Assembly (NCBI GenBank): GCA_020052975.1
Contig: JAGVOC010000218.1
Span: 1 to 47,778, forward strand
Direction of reading: 5' to 3'
DNA length: 47,778 nucleotides
DNA from: Desulfobacterales bacterium
Lineage (GTDB): Bacteria; Desulfobacterota; Desulfobacteria; Desulfobacterales; RPRI01
Shown here: positions 34,789 through 43,804 of the stretch, piece by piece
Layout: every line of letters begins with the position of its first letter
Numbering within the stretch: the stretch's first letter is position 1
Notes under the pieces: generated by a model
Seen by the model: only the letters and a program-made list of their open reading frames with translations
Told to the model about the DNA's origin: nothing
Databases searched by the model: none
Translations under genes and position numbers: made by a program

Positions 34789-36786
34789 ATGTTTAAAAAG
34801 GCTGTTTACAGGTGGTTAACTTTATTGCTGGCCATTTTTCTCTTTTCATGTGCCGCCGGACAACAACAGTATGAAACAGGCATGAAATTGAGCAAAGCCG
34901 GAAAACACACAGATGCTATTGGCTATCTCGAGCTGGCCATTTCAAAAGAGCCGAACAATGTTGAGTATCAAAAAGCCCTGTCCAAACTGAAAGAGACTCT
35001 TATCTCCGATTACATATCACAGGGCTCAAAAGCTATCAGCGCTCAGTCTCCTGTTACAGTGACATCCCTCAATTCCGCCAAAGCAAAGCTGGCGAAGGCC
35101 AAGGAAATTGACTCTAACCATCCTTCCGTTAAAAAGTTCTCCGGCGAACTTGACAAGCACGAAAATTTGCTTCTTTCGGAAACAAAAAATCTTTATGCAC
35201 AGGCAAAGAGTTTCATATCAGACGAAGAATGGCTTAAAGCCTATTTCACCTTACAGCAGATTCAAAGCATATTCCCTAATTATGAAGATTCATCACAACT
35301 TCTGTCTCAGACTTCCGTTAATGGTTCGCAGGCCCTTTACAATAAGGCCAAGGCTCTTTTTGATAAGGATGATTTCAGGGGTTCGTCAAAATTTCTTAAC
35401 GAGGCCATTTCCTTAAAGCCTGACCACAAACCTTCGCTCGACCTGCTTGCCCTTGTAAAAGAAAGAGACAACAAAAATTATTTTGTTGAGCAGGGTAAAA
35501 AAGCCGCTGTGGCCCAAGATTGGGCCAAGGCCCTTACAGCTTACAACAAAGCCCTGGAATACGCTCCGGGCGATGAATCATTAAAAGCTCTTACTTTAAC
35601 AGTCTCACAAAAACTGGGCTCACATTACATCCAAACAGCAAAGAGCCAGATATCCGATGGGTGGATTTTTAAGGCTTTTGAAAGCTACGATGCAGCATTG
35701 AAAAATGCTGCCGATCCGAACAGCCCGGAGCTCAGAAATCTCCGCAACGAGCTTTCTTCCCAGGCAGGCAAACTGGCCGCCAAATTCAAAGATCAGAAAA
35801 AATACGGTTCCGCCTGGTTCTGGTATAACAAGCTGAAAAGCATGGAGCCTGACTATCCGGAAATTTTTTCCACCAATCTTGCCATGGAAGACAGGGTGAA
35901 ACAAAGGGTACAGAAATCAATAGCTGTTTTTGACTTCAGCAGCCCTTCCGGCTCTAAGGATGCAGGCATCATAGTAGCCAATAACCTCATAACCTATCTG
36001 TTTAAAAATGCCAGCGGGGACATCAAGATTTTAGAAAGGGAAAACTTAAAATCGATCCTGGAAGAAATGAAGCTTGGGCAAATAGGGGTCGTTTCCGAGC
36101 AGACTGCAAAAGAGATGGGACGCGTATACGGCATAGATGTCGCTGTTATGGGAAGCGTCCTTTTGTATCAGGTTGAAACAGCTACTTCACAGGGAACAAA
36201 AACAGTAAGATACCAGATTGGGACCGAAATACAAGACAACATTGCATATCTGAACTGGATTGCAAAAAACCCGAATGCCCCACCAAGCTTGCTGGCAAGC
36301 GCACCACCAGCAAAAATTACGACGCCTAAATACACTGAAAAGGATTACACTGTTTCCAACCATAAGAAGGTGGGTTTTGTGCAGCTTTCATTCAGGATTG
36401 TTGACGTCAGAACAGGGGAAAACATTCAGGTCAGAACAATAGAGCGCAAAGAAGTGGTTGAAGATGATGCCAGCGCAGGTCTTCCTGAAGCAAATGTTAA
36501 ATATGATCCTCTCGTAATCCCAACTGATACCGAACTTCTCCAGAAAATGACAAGCGAAGTTGTTGCGGAACTTGGAAGAGAGGCTTTAAAACCCTTAAAC
36601 AATCTTGAAAAAACCTATTTTCAGGCAGGTGAGCAGTTTATTAAACGTCGGGAAAGACTTCAGGCTGCCGAAAGTTTTGTTGATGCCATTTTTGATGAAA
36701 AAATGAAAATGACCCAGGGGTCCCCTTTGTCCCTTAAAGCAGTTGAGAATCTTGAAGAGATATTCCGCAACTATAAGGAGAATTGA
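34789..36786 (+). CDS. Outer-membrane lipoprotein: TPR repeats plus CsgG/TolB-like domain
   Basis: 665 residues after GGAGGCAGG. The lipobox LFSC puts the lipidated cysteine at residue 21. Residues about 27-345 are helical repeats of TPR type (KAGKHTDAIGYLELAIS, AVAQDWAKALTAYNKALEYA). Residues about 375-520 hold the CsgG-type domain: SIAVFDFSS, ILERENLKSILEEMKLGQ and IDVAVMGSV, with RIVDVRTGEN (about 532). The end is helical. CsgG-family domains form the oligomeric curli export pore; here the long TPR N-terminus makes it different from E. coli CsgG. It follows the FlgT-like gene by 24 bp and leads into the fibronectin-type protein, so a three-gene operon is likely. Confidence 0.78.
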   Translation: MFKKAVYRWLTLLLAIFLFSCAAGQQQYETGMKLSKAGKHTDAIGYLELAISKEPNNVEYQKALSKLKETLISDYISQGSKAISAQSPVTVTSLNSAKAKLAKAKEIDSNHPSVKKFSGELDKHENLLLSETKNLYAQAKSFISDEEWLKAYFTLQQIQSIFPNYEDSSQLLSQTSVNGSQALYNKAKALFDKDDFRGSSKFLNEAISLKPDHKPSLDLLALVKERDNKNYFVEQGKKAAVAQDWAKALTAYNKALEYAPGDESLKALTLTVSQKLGSHYIQTAKSQISDGWIFKAFESYDAALKNAADPNSPELRNLRNELSSQAGKLAAKFKDQKKYGSAWFWYNKLKSMEPDYPEIFSTNLAMEDRVKQRVQKSIAVFDFSSPSGSKDAGIIVANNLITYLFKNASGDIKILERENLKSILEEMKLGQIGVVSEQTAKEMGRVYGIDVAVMGSVLLYQVETATSQGTKTVRYQIGTEIQDNIAYLNWIAKNPNAPPSLLASAPPAKITTPKYTEKDYTVSNHKKVGFVQLSFRIVDVRTGENIQVRTIERKEVVEDDASAGLPEANVKYDPLVIPTDTELLQKMTSEVVAELGREALKPLNNLEKTYFQAGEQFIKRRERLQAAESFVDAIFDEKMKMTQGSPLSLKAVENLEEIFRNYKEN

Positions 36787-36854
36787 TTAATTCGTATCTG
36801 AAAGTTCACTTACATCAATATTTACCGGAACATTATAAGACAAGGGATAAATAG

Positions 36855-38870
36855 ATGTTGATGAAAAAATTCTGTTTTTTTCCGGCAATCACAGTTTTTT
36901 TATTATGCGTTGTATCTTCCTCTGTTTATGCCCAGAGAAACGCTCTGGCCATATTTAACCTTAAAGCTACCAACATTGAGGCAATGGGATATAATGGGGA
37001 AATTCTGCATGCCCTTATTTCATCCATTGAAAGCAACAAGGATATCGATTTGATGCCGAGAAGAGAGATTGAAGAGGTGCTTTTCAAAACCGGGCTTGTT
37101 CAGGATAACACTCACGAAGCGGTTTTAGCAGCCGGAAAAGCGCTGGGAATAAATTTCGTCCTTTTCGGTGACGTAACCAAAAAGGGATCAGAGATAATAA
37201 CCCGGCTCAGCCTCATGGATATTGAGCACAAAGGAATTGTAAAAAACTGGGATCTTATTTTCCGCGACCGTGATTCCATACTTCAAAAAGTTCCCGAATT
37301 TTCAAGAGATTTAAGCTCAACCCTGATAAACAGGAAAAGCGGGGACGGAGCTGCTTCAATGGAGTCTCAGACTTCAACAGATGTCGAATACCTCAATGCA
37401 AAAATCGAAGGAGATGCAGTCAGACTTTCATGGAAATTAAGAACGCATAAAACCTCGGTAAACTATAATGTCTATCGCGCAGAGAGTAAGGACGGTCCAT
37501 ACCAGTTTTTGGGCAAAACGGCAGACAGCTTCTTTCAAGACTCCACCGTTAAAAAAGGACTGACATATTTCTACCGCATCGGGATTATAGCCGGAACAGA
37601 TCCGGAGGTAAAAAGCTCCCACACCGCACTGTTTATAAATGCCGGGGAGAAAAGACCTCATCCTCCTCTGGTGATGAGCGGGAGAGGCTATGTTAAAAGG
37701 ACTGAAATAAAATTTGTTCCATCCCTTAAAAATGAACAGGATAAATTTAACATAATAAAATATAAAATATACCGCCAGAAAGGTCCGGATGAATGGGGTA
37801 ATATCGGGACAATCGATTCAAAAGACACTTCACAGTTTGATATAGGTTTTACAGTTTTCGACGAAAGCAACTTTAATGACGGCACAACCTATACATATGC
37901 AATCGCAAGCATTGACGACAAGGGTCTGGAAAGCCCGCTTTCTGACCCCATATCAATTGATACAATAAAAAACCCCGTATTATCACTGGACAAAGATAAT
38001 CTTTTAAGGAAAGTGTTTCTCTCATGGAAACCGATAGAAAATGTGGCGGGTTATTATCTTTACAGAAAAAGCGACAAGGCTGAGTGGAAAAAAGTTGGTA
38101 GTATTTCAGGAGGCACAAAAACGAATATTATTGACGAAAAAGATCTTGCCGACGGACCTCAGTATACGTACTACCTCACCGCCTACGACGATAAAAATGA
38201 AACCGGCCCGTCAAATGAAGTAAAAGGAAAGACAAAGGACCTTCCGGCTTTCCCGTTAAATCTCCAAGTCAGAAGTGGTCTTGTTAAATCTGTTAATATT
38301 TCATGGAATCCTCTTGATGATACAGATGTTGGCGGCTATAATATTTACCGCGGTCTTGATAACAATAACATGAAAAAAATAGCATCTGTCAAGGATTACA
38401 AGTCAAATACTTATCTTGACAAAGGTGAAGCTTTTATTTCTTTAGACGACGGCAAAAATTATTTCTATGCAATAACCAGTTTCAACCTGTTTGAGACGGA
38501 TGGGAAAGTAAGCCCCTGCGTTAAGGCCGCAACAAAGCCGAGGCCGGCGTCTGTTAACGGGCTGTCAGCATCAGCAGGAGCGGATCATATCCTTATTGGC
38601 TGGGAAAGGAATCCCGAAACTGATATTAAGTCGAATGTTGTATACAGAAGCATATCTGGTGGCGGGGCATTTTCTACATTATCCGGCGGGTCATGGTCCA
38701 GATTAACAGAGCTATCCATGGGTCAGATAAGTTATAAAGATTTCGATTTAAAACCCGAATCAAGTTACAGTTACAGGATAATCTCAGAAGACAAAGACGG
38801 CTTGAAGAGCGATCCGGCAGACAGTAATCAGGTCGCAAGTCCCATTGTAAAGCAGGAAAAATCAAAGTAA
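36855..38870 (+). CDS. Exported protein: CsgG/TolB-like domain plus five fibronectin type III-like domains
   Basis: 671 residues with a signal peptide (about 1-27, ending SVYAQ). Residues 28-165 have NALAIFNLKATNIEAMG, DLMPRREIEEVL and GINFVLFGDVTKKG, a CsgG/TolB-like N-domain shared with the upstream lipoprotein. Then five beta-sandwich modules of FnIII type (about 178-262, 270-370, 376-466, 470-565, 568-660), each with a Trp or VxLSW-type strand and a YNVYR/YKIYR/YYLYR/YNIYR tyrosine strand. Probably an outer-surface or periplasmic adaptor binding a fibre or polysaccharide. Start ATG 36855 has AAGGGAT upstream. Confidence 0.75.
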   Translation: MLMKKFCFFPAITVFLLCVVSSSVYAQRNALAIFNLKATNIEAMGYNGEILHALISSIESNKDIDLMPRREIEEVLFKTGLVQDNTHEAVLAAGKALGINFVLFGDVTKKGSEIITRLSLMDIEHKGIVKNWDLIFRDRDSILQKVPEFSRDLSSTLINRKSGDGAASMESQTSTDVEYLNAKIEGDAVRLSWKLRTHKTSVNYNVYRAESKDGPYQFLGKTADSFFQDSTVKKGLTYFYRIGIIAGTDPEVKSSHTALFINAGEKRPHPPLVMSGRGYVKRTEIKFVPSLKNEQDKFNIIKYKIYRQKGPDEWGNIGTIDSKDTSQFDIGFTVFDESNFNDGTTYTYAIASIDDKGLESPLSDPISIDTIKNPVLSLDKDNLLRKVFLSWKPIENVAGYYLYRKSDKAEWKKVGSISGGTKTNIIDEKDLADGPQYTYYLTAYDDKNETGPSNEVKGKTKDLPAFPLNLQVRSGLVKSVNISWNPLDDTDVGGYNIYRGLDNNNMKKIASVKDYKSNTYLDKGEAFISLDDGKNYFYAITSFNLFETDGKVSPCVKAATKPRPASVNGLSASAGADHILIGWERNPETDIKSNVVYRSISGGGAFSTLSGGSWSRLTELSMGQISYKDFDLKPESSYSYRIISEDKDGLKSDPADSNQVASPIVKQEKSK

Positions 38871-38901
38871 AAACTATATAAATCTACATTTCATCTGCAC
38901 A

Positions 38902-38939
38902 TAGCAGTCAACTAATAAAATTAGTGGCTGCTTATTTTT
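38902..38939 (+). terminator. Intrinsic terminator after the CsgG/FnIII gene
   Basis: AGCAGTCAACTAAT pairs with ATTAGTGGCTGCT (one bulge) and is followed by TATTTTTA. It closes the three-gene plus-strand operon. Confidence 0.75.
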
Positions 38940-38941
38940 AC

Positions 38942-39148
38942 TTCGAAGATCCCCGCCGCAAGAGACTGTGTCGCAATTGCCTTATGTTGTTTTGTCGAAA
39001 AAAACGACCTCATGAGATGGCCCACAACGAATTATTTTTAAATTTTAGGGGTAAAACCCCTCCGAAAAAGAGGCATTTTCACGTTTCCCATGTATTACGA
39101 CACAGTCTCCAAGCAGCTGGGAATGCGCTCGCTGTTTCGGTTCAATAA
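38942..39148 (+). repeat. REP-like dispersed repeat, copy H, interrupted by a MITE
   Basis: TTCGAAGATCCCCGCCGCAA (38942-38961) is split from CAAGCAGCTGGGAATGCGCT and CGCTGTTTCGGTTCAAT (39110-39148) by a 148-bp insertion. Removing the insertion restores a short copy like E. Confidence 0.8.
38962..39109. mobile_element. MITE-like element nested in a REP-like repeat
   Basis: Left end GAGACTGTGTCGCAAT and right end ATTACGACACAGTCTC are near-perfect inverted repeats (15 of 16). CAA precedes it and CAA follows it, possibly a 3-bp target duplication. The middle has a hairpin AGGGGTAAAACCCCT. No coding capacity. Confidence 0.75.
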
Positions 39149-39202
39149 TATGGGGGCTTGCATTATGATATTTTTTGGGTAATATTTCACAAAGTAACAA
39201 GC

Positions 39203-39231
39203 TTGACATTTTTTACAAGGAACTGTATTAA
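39203..39231 (+). promoter_or_regulatory. Sigma-70-type promoter of the FxLYD-like gene
   Basis: TTGACA (39203-39208), 17-bp spacer, TATTAA (39226-39231). The identical pair with the same spacing occurs on the minus strand at 45663-45691. Confidence 0.65.
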
Positions 39232-39327
39232 TAAAGCAAAAACATTATCTTATGGGGTTCAGTCTTTACATATAATACAGACAACGTTTAAAGCCACAAA
39301 TTAAAGATATTTACATAGGTGAGCTTC

Positions 39328-39714
39328 ATGAAAATAAGATTTCTTCTTCCTGTAGTTCTTATCACGACTCTTCTTTTGGCGGGTAATGTCCTTGGAGGAA
39401 GCGTAGTACGTACCGGAACACTTTCTTTTTCTGCTCCAGTTTATGAAATAGAGGACCTTGTAGCTGAACTGCAGGAAGACGGTAATAATGTGCTTGTTTC
39501 CGGAAAGGTTAAGAATTTAGGCCACTCTCCTGTAAAAGGATATGTAATTGTATATTTTAAAAACGGGAAGGATGTGGTGGTTCATTCAGTTGAGGCCGAT
39601 GTCAATCAAAACAGACCCTTTTCCCGTGGAAAAGCAGGCGAATTTGAAACATCGGCAAATATTGGGAATAAAACCGATATCCAGAATGTTGTGATAGAAT
39701 TTGTAAACAAGTAA
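39328..39714 (+). CDS. Small exported FxLYD-like domain protein
   Basis: 128 residues from ATG 39328, with ATAGGTGAG upstream; the GTG at 39319 is the site and not the start. The signal peptide spans about 1-24 (ending LGG). The mature part (YEIEDLVAELQEDGNNVLVSGKVKNLGHSPVKGYV, in pieces) has the NxGxxxVxGYVIVYF pattern of FxLYD immunoglobulin-like domains, which decorate secreted or lipoproteins. It is a single-gene unit with its own promoter and converges on the protease gene. Confidence 0.68.
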   Translation: MKIRFLLPVVLITTLLLAGNVLGGSVVRTGTLSFSAPVYEIEDLVAELQEDGNNVLVSGKVKNLGHSPVKGYVIVYFKNGKDVVVHSVEADVNQNRPFSRGKAGEFETSANIGNKTDIQNVVIEFVNK

Positions 39715-39720
39715 ATCGGT

Positions 39721-41205
39721 TTAAAAAGCCTTTAAATCTTTTGATCTGTCCGCACCTATTTTATATTTCTTCAATATTCTCTCCCTGCTTTCATCAACCA
39801 TCTTTCTGTCAAGAACCATCTTGAACCCACGAATATCTTCAATAACATGGTATTCGCCTTTGTTATTTTCAAACCCCTTTACAAGATCACCGATTCTTGA
39901 TATTTTCACCCCGTTAACAGAAGATATCACGGCATCTACAAAATCATGATAACCTACATTTATTTCATCTGCAAGGACCTTGACCAAGACAACAATCTCC
40001 CTTTGTTTCTCTGTTGGCTCCCCGTTTATATAAAAATTAACAAGCTCCTTTGGAGCATTTAAATACCAGTCCTTCTCACTCCCATATTCCATCAGGTAGT
40101 TTAATGTAAGGGTTTCAAAAACAAGCCCTCCGATAACGCAATAAGTTGGAGGCGTATCATATCGCTCATTTTGCACTAACCTTTCATAATCAACAGGCTT
40201 TGTCAGAATAATATTACCGCTTCTGATTCTGCCGTTTCTAAGCATCTCAAAATTAACCGACTCATTTATCTGCTTTTTTTGCATTAAATATCCAAAGTAA
40301 GTTCTCTCGCCCTGCCTGAACTCTATTGTTCCGTCATTTTCGATTTTTCCCCCTTCAATTGAGAGCAATACATCGCCTGCTTCTATTACTCCTTCCGCAG
40401 GTGAATCCGGGTAAACCTTGTTGATCAGAATTCCTGACTGTTTGTCGTTCATGAGGTGTTTGCGCCTCATATCAGGATTTTCCATTTTCTGCATGGATAG
40501 GCCTATATCCGGTGTTCCGTCATGCCGGCCATCTTTTATATCCAAAAGGAAGTGCTTGATTACAGGCGCAGGAACCATATATCCGATATTCTCAAACCCC
40601 CTGCCTGCCAAACCCTGAAATGCCACACCAATAATTTTATCATCCTTTATGACCGGACCACCGCTGTTGCCTGAATTTATGGCAGCATCAATCTGGCAGG
40701 TAAGCAAATATGCGCTGCTGTGATAATATTTGGTGTGCTCGACTCTGGAAACAACCCCTTCGGTAATAGACAGCTTGTCCCCGCCTTCAGGAAAGCCATA
40801 AACAACTATTTTATCTTTTATTTCCGGGAGTTCTCCAATTTCAACAGGTTCAGTACCCTCAAAAAATGTATTATCTTTCACTTTCAGGATAGCAAGATCT
40901 GATTCATGTGCTATTATTTCCGGTTCGGCTGTATATCTTTTTGCCTCACCGGAACGCCTTACCTGTATAAATGTCTGGTCTCTGATAACATGAGCATTTG
41001 TCAATATTCTATTACCGCTTATTATACAACCCGAACCATTAAATATTTTCTGCCCCCACATTTGCCACGGTTCATGGTAATTGTATGGATTGCTGACTGT
41101 ATAAATTTTTACAACAGCCTCTTTGACATTCGATTTAGCTGAAACAGGCGCAGCAATAAGAAGAGTAATTATTATCACGCATATCATTATTCCAGATGAT
41201 TTCAT
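39721..41205 (-). CDS. Exported Deg-type (trypsin-like) serine protease with PDZ domains
   Basis: 494 residues with a signal peptide (about 1-23). The catalytic triad is TNAHVI (His), HESDLAIL (Asp) and NSGNSGGPV (Ser, about 191). A PDZ domain follows (about 235-325, SGILINKVYPDSPAEGVIEAGDVLLSI in pieces) and a second degenerate PDZ-like part lies at about 420-470. It resembles DegP/plant DEG9-like proteases, which check or process exported proteins. It is the last gene of the minus-strand accessory run. Confidence 0.88.
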   Translation of the reverse strand: MKSSGIMICVIIITLLIAAPVSAKSNVKEAVVKIYTVSNPYNYHEPWQMWGQKIFNGSGCIISGNRILTNAHVIRDQTFIQVRRSGEAKRYTAEPEIIAHESDLAILKVKDNTFFEGTEPVEIGELPEIKDKIVVYGFPEGGDKLSITEGVVSRVEHTKYYHSSAYLLTCQIDAAINSGNSGGPVIKDDKIIGVAFQGLAGRGFENIGYMVPAPVIKHFLLDIKDGRHDGTPDIGLSMQKMENPDMRRKHLMNDKQSGILINKVYPDSPAEGVIEAGDVLLSIEGGKIENDGTIEFRQGERTYFGYLMQKKQINESVNFEMLRNGRIRSGNIILTKPVDYERLVQNERYDTPPTYCVIGGLVFETLTLNYLMEYGSEKDWYLNAPKELVNFYINGEPTEKQREIVVLVKVLADEINVGYHDFVDAVISSVNGVKISRIGDLVKGFENNKGEYHVIEDIRGFKMVLDRKMVDESRERILKKYKIGADRSKDLKAF

Positions 41206-41311
41206 ACGATACTCCTTATGAAATTTGAAGGCTTCGGACAGAGGTCAACCCTCGAGTCCCTGGGTCCTTGAACCGTATGATTTGATTTAGAAGATGAACA
41301 ACTAATTAACC

Positions 41312-42067
41312 TTATTTTTTTATAATATCTCCTGCACCTGAAATATTTTCAGATACCTCTTTAGGCTTTCCGTAGTAACTTATATCCCCGGCTCCGTTTA
41401 TTTCCGCTTTAAGCTTCCTGGAAGCATGCACAACTGCATTGCCGGCTCCATTAACCGATACTTCAACATTTTCGGCTTTAAGCTCTTTTGCTTTCACATC
41501 TCCGGATCCGGATACATTAATCTTGAAGTTCTTTGTTTTCCCGGCTGCTTTGATATCGCCGGCACCATCCACCTCGATATCCAGATTATTGTTATCCACC
41601 CCTGAAATTGAAAGGTCAACAGCACCGGAAGCTATTGCCTTCTCAATATTGTCGGCAGATATTCTGACCTCAAGCAGTATTTTGGGACATATTGTCTTGC
41701 TGGTTGTAATTTGTAGGGTTTTCCCCTTCACTCTCGTAATGATATGGGGAAGGATATTGCTGTCACCGCTCAATTCAAGGTTTTGTTTTTTACGGCACTC
41801 TATATAAACATTAAAGGCTCCGTCGACTTCAACAGAACTGAAAATATCAACTTTTCTGTTTTCTTTCTTTGCAATACCATTTCCCTCAACACCACTGCCG
41901 CACCCGCTACTGCCCGAGCGCGCCACCCCTCCATCAATTGATACATCGCCGACATTCCCGCCCCCTATGTTTATTGTAACTCCACCGGCAACACTTTGCC
42001 CGCCTCCCAAAATCATCACACATACAACAACTTGAAATAATAACCATAAATATTTTTCGAGATTCAT
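41312..42067 (-). CDS. Exported GIN-domain (DUF2807) adhesin-like protein
   Basis: 251 residues with a signal peptide (about 1-27). Residues about 70-250 form a right-handed beta-helix-like repeat: IASGAVDLSISG, VDGAGDIKAAG, VSGSGDVKAKE, VNGAGNAVVHAS, INGAGDISYYG and ISGAGDIIKK. This GSGD/GAGD ladder is the DUF2807/GIN pattern, the head of some putative auto-transporter adhesins. Before it is a Gly/Ser-rich linker with one Cys (GSSGCGSG). Surface or periplasmic location is inferred. Confidence 0.85.
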   Translation of the reverse strand: MNLEKYLWLLFQVVVCVMILGGGQSVAGGVTINIGGGNVGDVSIDGGVARSGSSGCGSGVEGNGIAKKENRKVDIFSSVEVDGAFNVYIECRKKQNLELSGDSNILPHIITRVKGKTLQITTSKTICPKILLEVRISADNIEKAIASGAVDLSISGVDNNNLDIEVDGAGDIKAAGKTKNFKINVSGSGDVKAKELKAENVEVSVNGAGNAVVHASRKLKAEINGAGDISYYGKPKEVSENISGAGDIIKK

Positions 42068-42135
42068 ACAGCCTCCATTTCCAAATAATTGCCACCGATT
42101 GAAGCCGATGCCTTCAGGAACCAGGGATCCTGCAG

Positions 42136-42438
42136 CTAATCTATAGCAATAAAGGGTTTCTTCAGGTCATTTTTCATAAGCTTGCCTTCATCATGAGCCC
42201 CGTATATTCTGCTGTACACTGTTTTCGTCTCCCCTGTAATGGTGTCAACAACGAAAGCCCCGACTCCTCCTGAGTTGTTTCCAAAAGAAGTTGCCCATGA
42301 TGATATTTGAAATCTCCCATAGTTAGGAGGAGGAGGACTAAGCGAATCTGCACCGGCTAAAAACAAGATGCCTGTTACAACAGCTACTCCTAATAGAAAA
42401 TACTTGGCTCTTTCAGCCCAAAGCTGCTTATCTTTCAT
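42136..42438 (-). CDS. Small membrane-anchored protein of unknown function
   Basis: 100 residues from ATG 42438 with AAAGGAG upstream. One membrane segment (about 12-30, FLLGVAVVTGILFLAG), then RFQISSWATSFGNN and GAFVVDTITGETKTVYSRIYG; VVDTITGETK is like a small beta-propeller/DUF-type 'display' strand found in other short exported proteins. No family name can be given. The gene lies after the LPP20-like gene's terminator. Confidence 0.6.
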   Translation of the reverse strand: MKDKQLWAERAKYFLLGVAVVTGILFLAGADSLSPPPPNYGRFQISSWATSFGNNSGGVGAFVVDTITGETKTVYSRIYGAHDEGKLMKNDLKKPFIAID

Positions 42439-42470
42439 TGCATAATCTCCTTTCCGGCAAATAATAAGTT

Positions 42471-42522
42471 AAAAAAAATCCCCTTCTCTGCACCTCTGTA
42501 TAATGAGGGAAATGAAGGGGAT
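42471..42522 (-). terminator. Intrinsic terminator after the LPP20-like gene
   Basis: On the minus strand ATCCCCTTC pairs with GAAGGGGAT around a second CCTC/GAGG stem, followed by eight T. Confidence 0.85.
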
Positions 42523-42575
42523 AAATATAAAGTTAAAAGATACAGATTGACAGAAAATATATTGTTAAAGCCAGG

Positions 42576-43325
42576 TTAAGGTTTTTTGGTTGCAGCCTTA
42601 GCTTTCTTGAAATCATCCTGAATAGCACCCTGACCTTCTACCTCTATAACTTCACCGGCACCGACAACAGCTTCACCAAGCATTGCCGCTACTTCGTCAA
42701 CCTTTAAAATCATCTTGACATATGCATCGCCGGATTTATCCCATCCAAAATCGACTATCTCGGAAAGAGCAAGAGATGCCTGCACTTTTGTCTGTATAAG
42801 ATCCGACTTAAGCATGTAGTTTTCAACAGAAGTCTGGCTTTCGAGGGTAAAACCGGCAATCTGCTGTGCCAGTTGCTTGTATGCATCAATCTGTGCTGCC
42901 CTCAAAGCCTTCAGAGGGCCGGCATTCTCGGGAGAGCTTGTTCCGAAGCCGACATGCTTGAACACCTTGCCGTTCAAAGCCACATTTGCGCCCTCTATAT
43001 TCACTATTTCACTGGCTGTCATAGTTGCTGTGGCCTTGGCAATATCTTTCTGAGAATCATAAATTACATCAGTAATCTTAATTCCCGACAAAGTGGCAGA
43101 TGTCTTTGAATCGGTCTTTCCGACATAACTGTCCGCTGTCATGTTTTTTACTTCTTCCGAAGAGCGGACTTTCAGTCCATATACCTGCTCAGTAAGTCCC
43201 CTCATAGCATCATTTTTTGCCGCCATGATAGCCATCATTTTTTTATTGCCGGCCCATACGTTTGGCACAAATAAACTCACACAAACAATTAAAACAAGAA
43301 AAGCCTTAATGCGTCTCGATATCAT
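42576..43325 (-). CDS. Exported protein with two LPP20/FlgT-N-like domains
   Basis: 249 residues from ATG 43325, with AAGGAGGAGG upstream; a longer in-frame start (43364) would put the site inside the gene. Signal peptide about 1-25 (ending VWAG). Two related segments, AKNDAMRGLTEQVYGLKV with SSEEVKN and AQIDAYKQLAQQIAGFTL with ESQTSVENY, are each the LPP20 helix-strand motif, and the second is close to VESQTTVENF in the gene at 33688. The tail is Lys/Ala-rich. It is the last gene of the CsgG-like operon (45585 to 42576), then a terminator. Confidence 0.78.
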   Translation of the reverse strand: MISRRIKAFLVLIVCVSLFVPNVWAGNKKMMAIMAAKNDAMRGLTEQVYGLKVRSSEEVKNMTADSYVGKTDSKTSATLSGIKITDVIYDSQKDIAKATATMTASEIVNIEGANVALNGKVFKHVGFGTSSPENAGPLKALRAAQIDAYKQLAQQIAGFTLESQTSVENYMLKSDLIQTKVQASLALSEIVDFGWDKSGDAYVKMILKVDEVAAMLGEAVVGAGEVIEVEGQGAIQDDFKKAKAATKKP

Positions 43326-43424
43326 ATAACTGCCTCCTCCTTTTTTGGAGTATTTCTTGGCCATTTACCACCTCTTGCTTTCATTATTATTGGCAGAATC
43401 GTATTTCAGTTTATTTTATACGTT

Positions 43425-43793
43425 CTAGTTAGGTTTAGATACAGATGATTCCTTTTTTTTTTCAGCGGTATCAGGCAGTAACACTTCCCTGGTTTCTGTT
43501 TCCTGCCGCCCCTCCCCGAAATTCAAACTTTCTTCCTTCACGACTGTTTTTACCTGATAAATATCAAAAATTATGCTACCACCCTCATTAGTAACTCTCG
43601 CTTTTGCATCAACTTTTCCATCTTTTGGCAGGTTTGGGATTTGGCCGACCATCTGTTTGTTCAGGTCATCCATCTCCTGAGTCCTGTTTTCCACTTTTTC
43701 CTTGTTTCCTGCTGTTGATGATGAAACAGGGAAAATCAGAAGCAGACAGATTATTATAATTAACCTTAAGTAACTCTTTTGTTTATTCTTCAT
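43425..43793 (-). CDS. Small exported protein of unknown function
   Basis: 122 residues with a signal peptide (about 1-28, IIIICLLLIFPVSSSTAG). The mature part is polar, mostly charged, with IIFDIYQVKTVVKEESLNF and a Lys/Ser-rich end. I do not recognise a family. It follows the CsgG-like gene by 11 bp, so it is cotranscribed and may be a periplasmic partner in the way CsgE/CsgF are, without any sequence likeness that I can see. Confidence 0.6.
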   Translation of the reverse strand: MKNKQKSYLRLIIIICLLLIFPVSSSTAGNKEKVENRTQEMDDLNKQMVGQIPNLPKDGKVDAKARVTNEGGSIIFDIYQVKTVVKEESLNFGEGRQETETREVLLPDTAEKKKESSVSKPN

Positions 43794-43804
43794 GAATCGT
43801 TATC

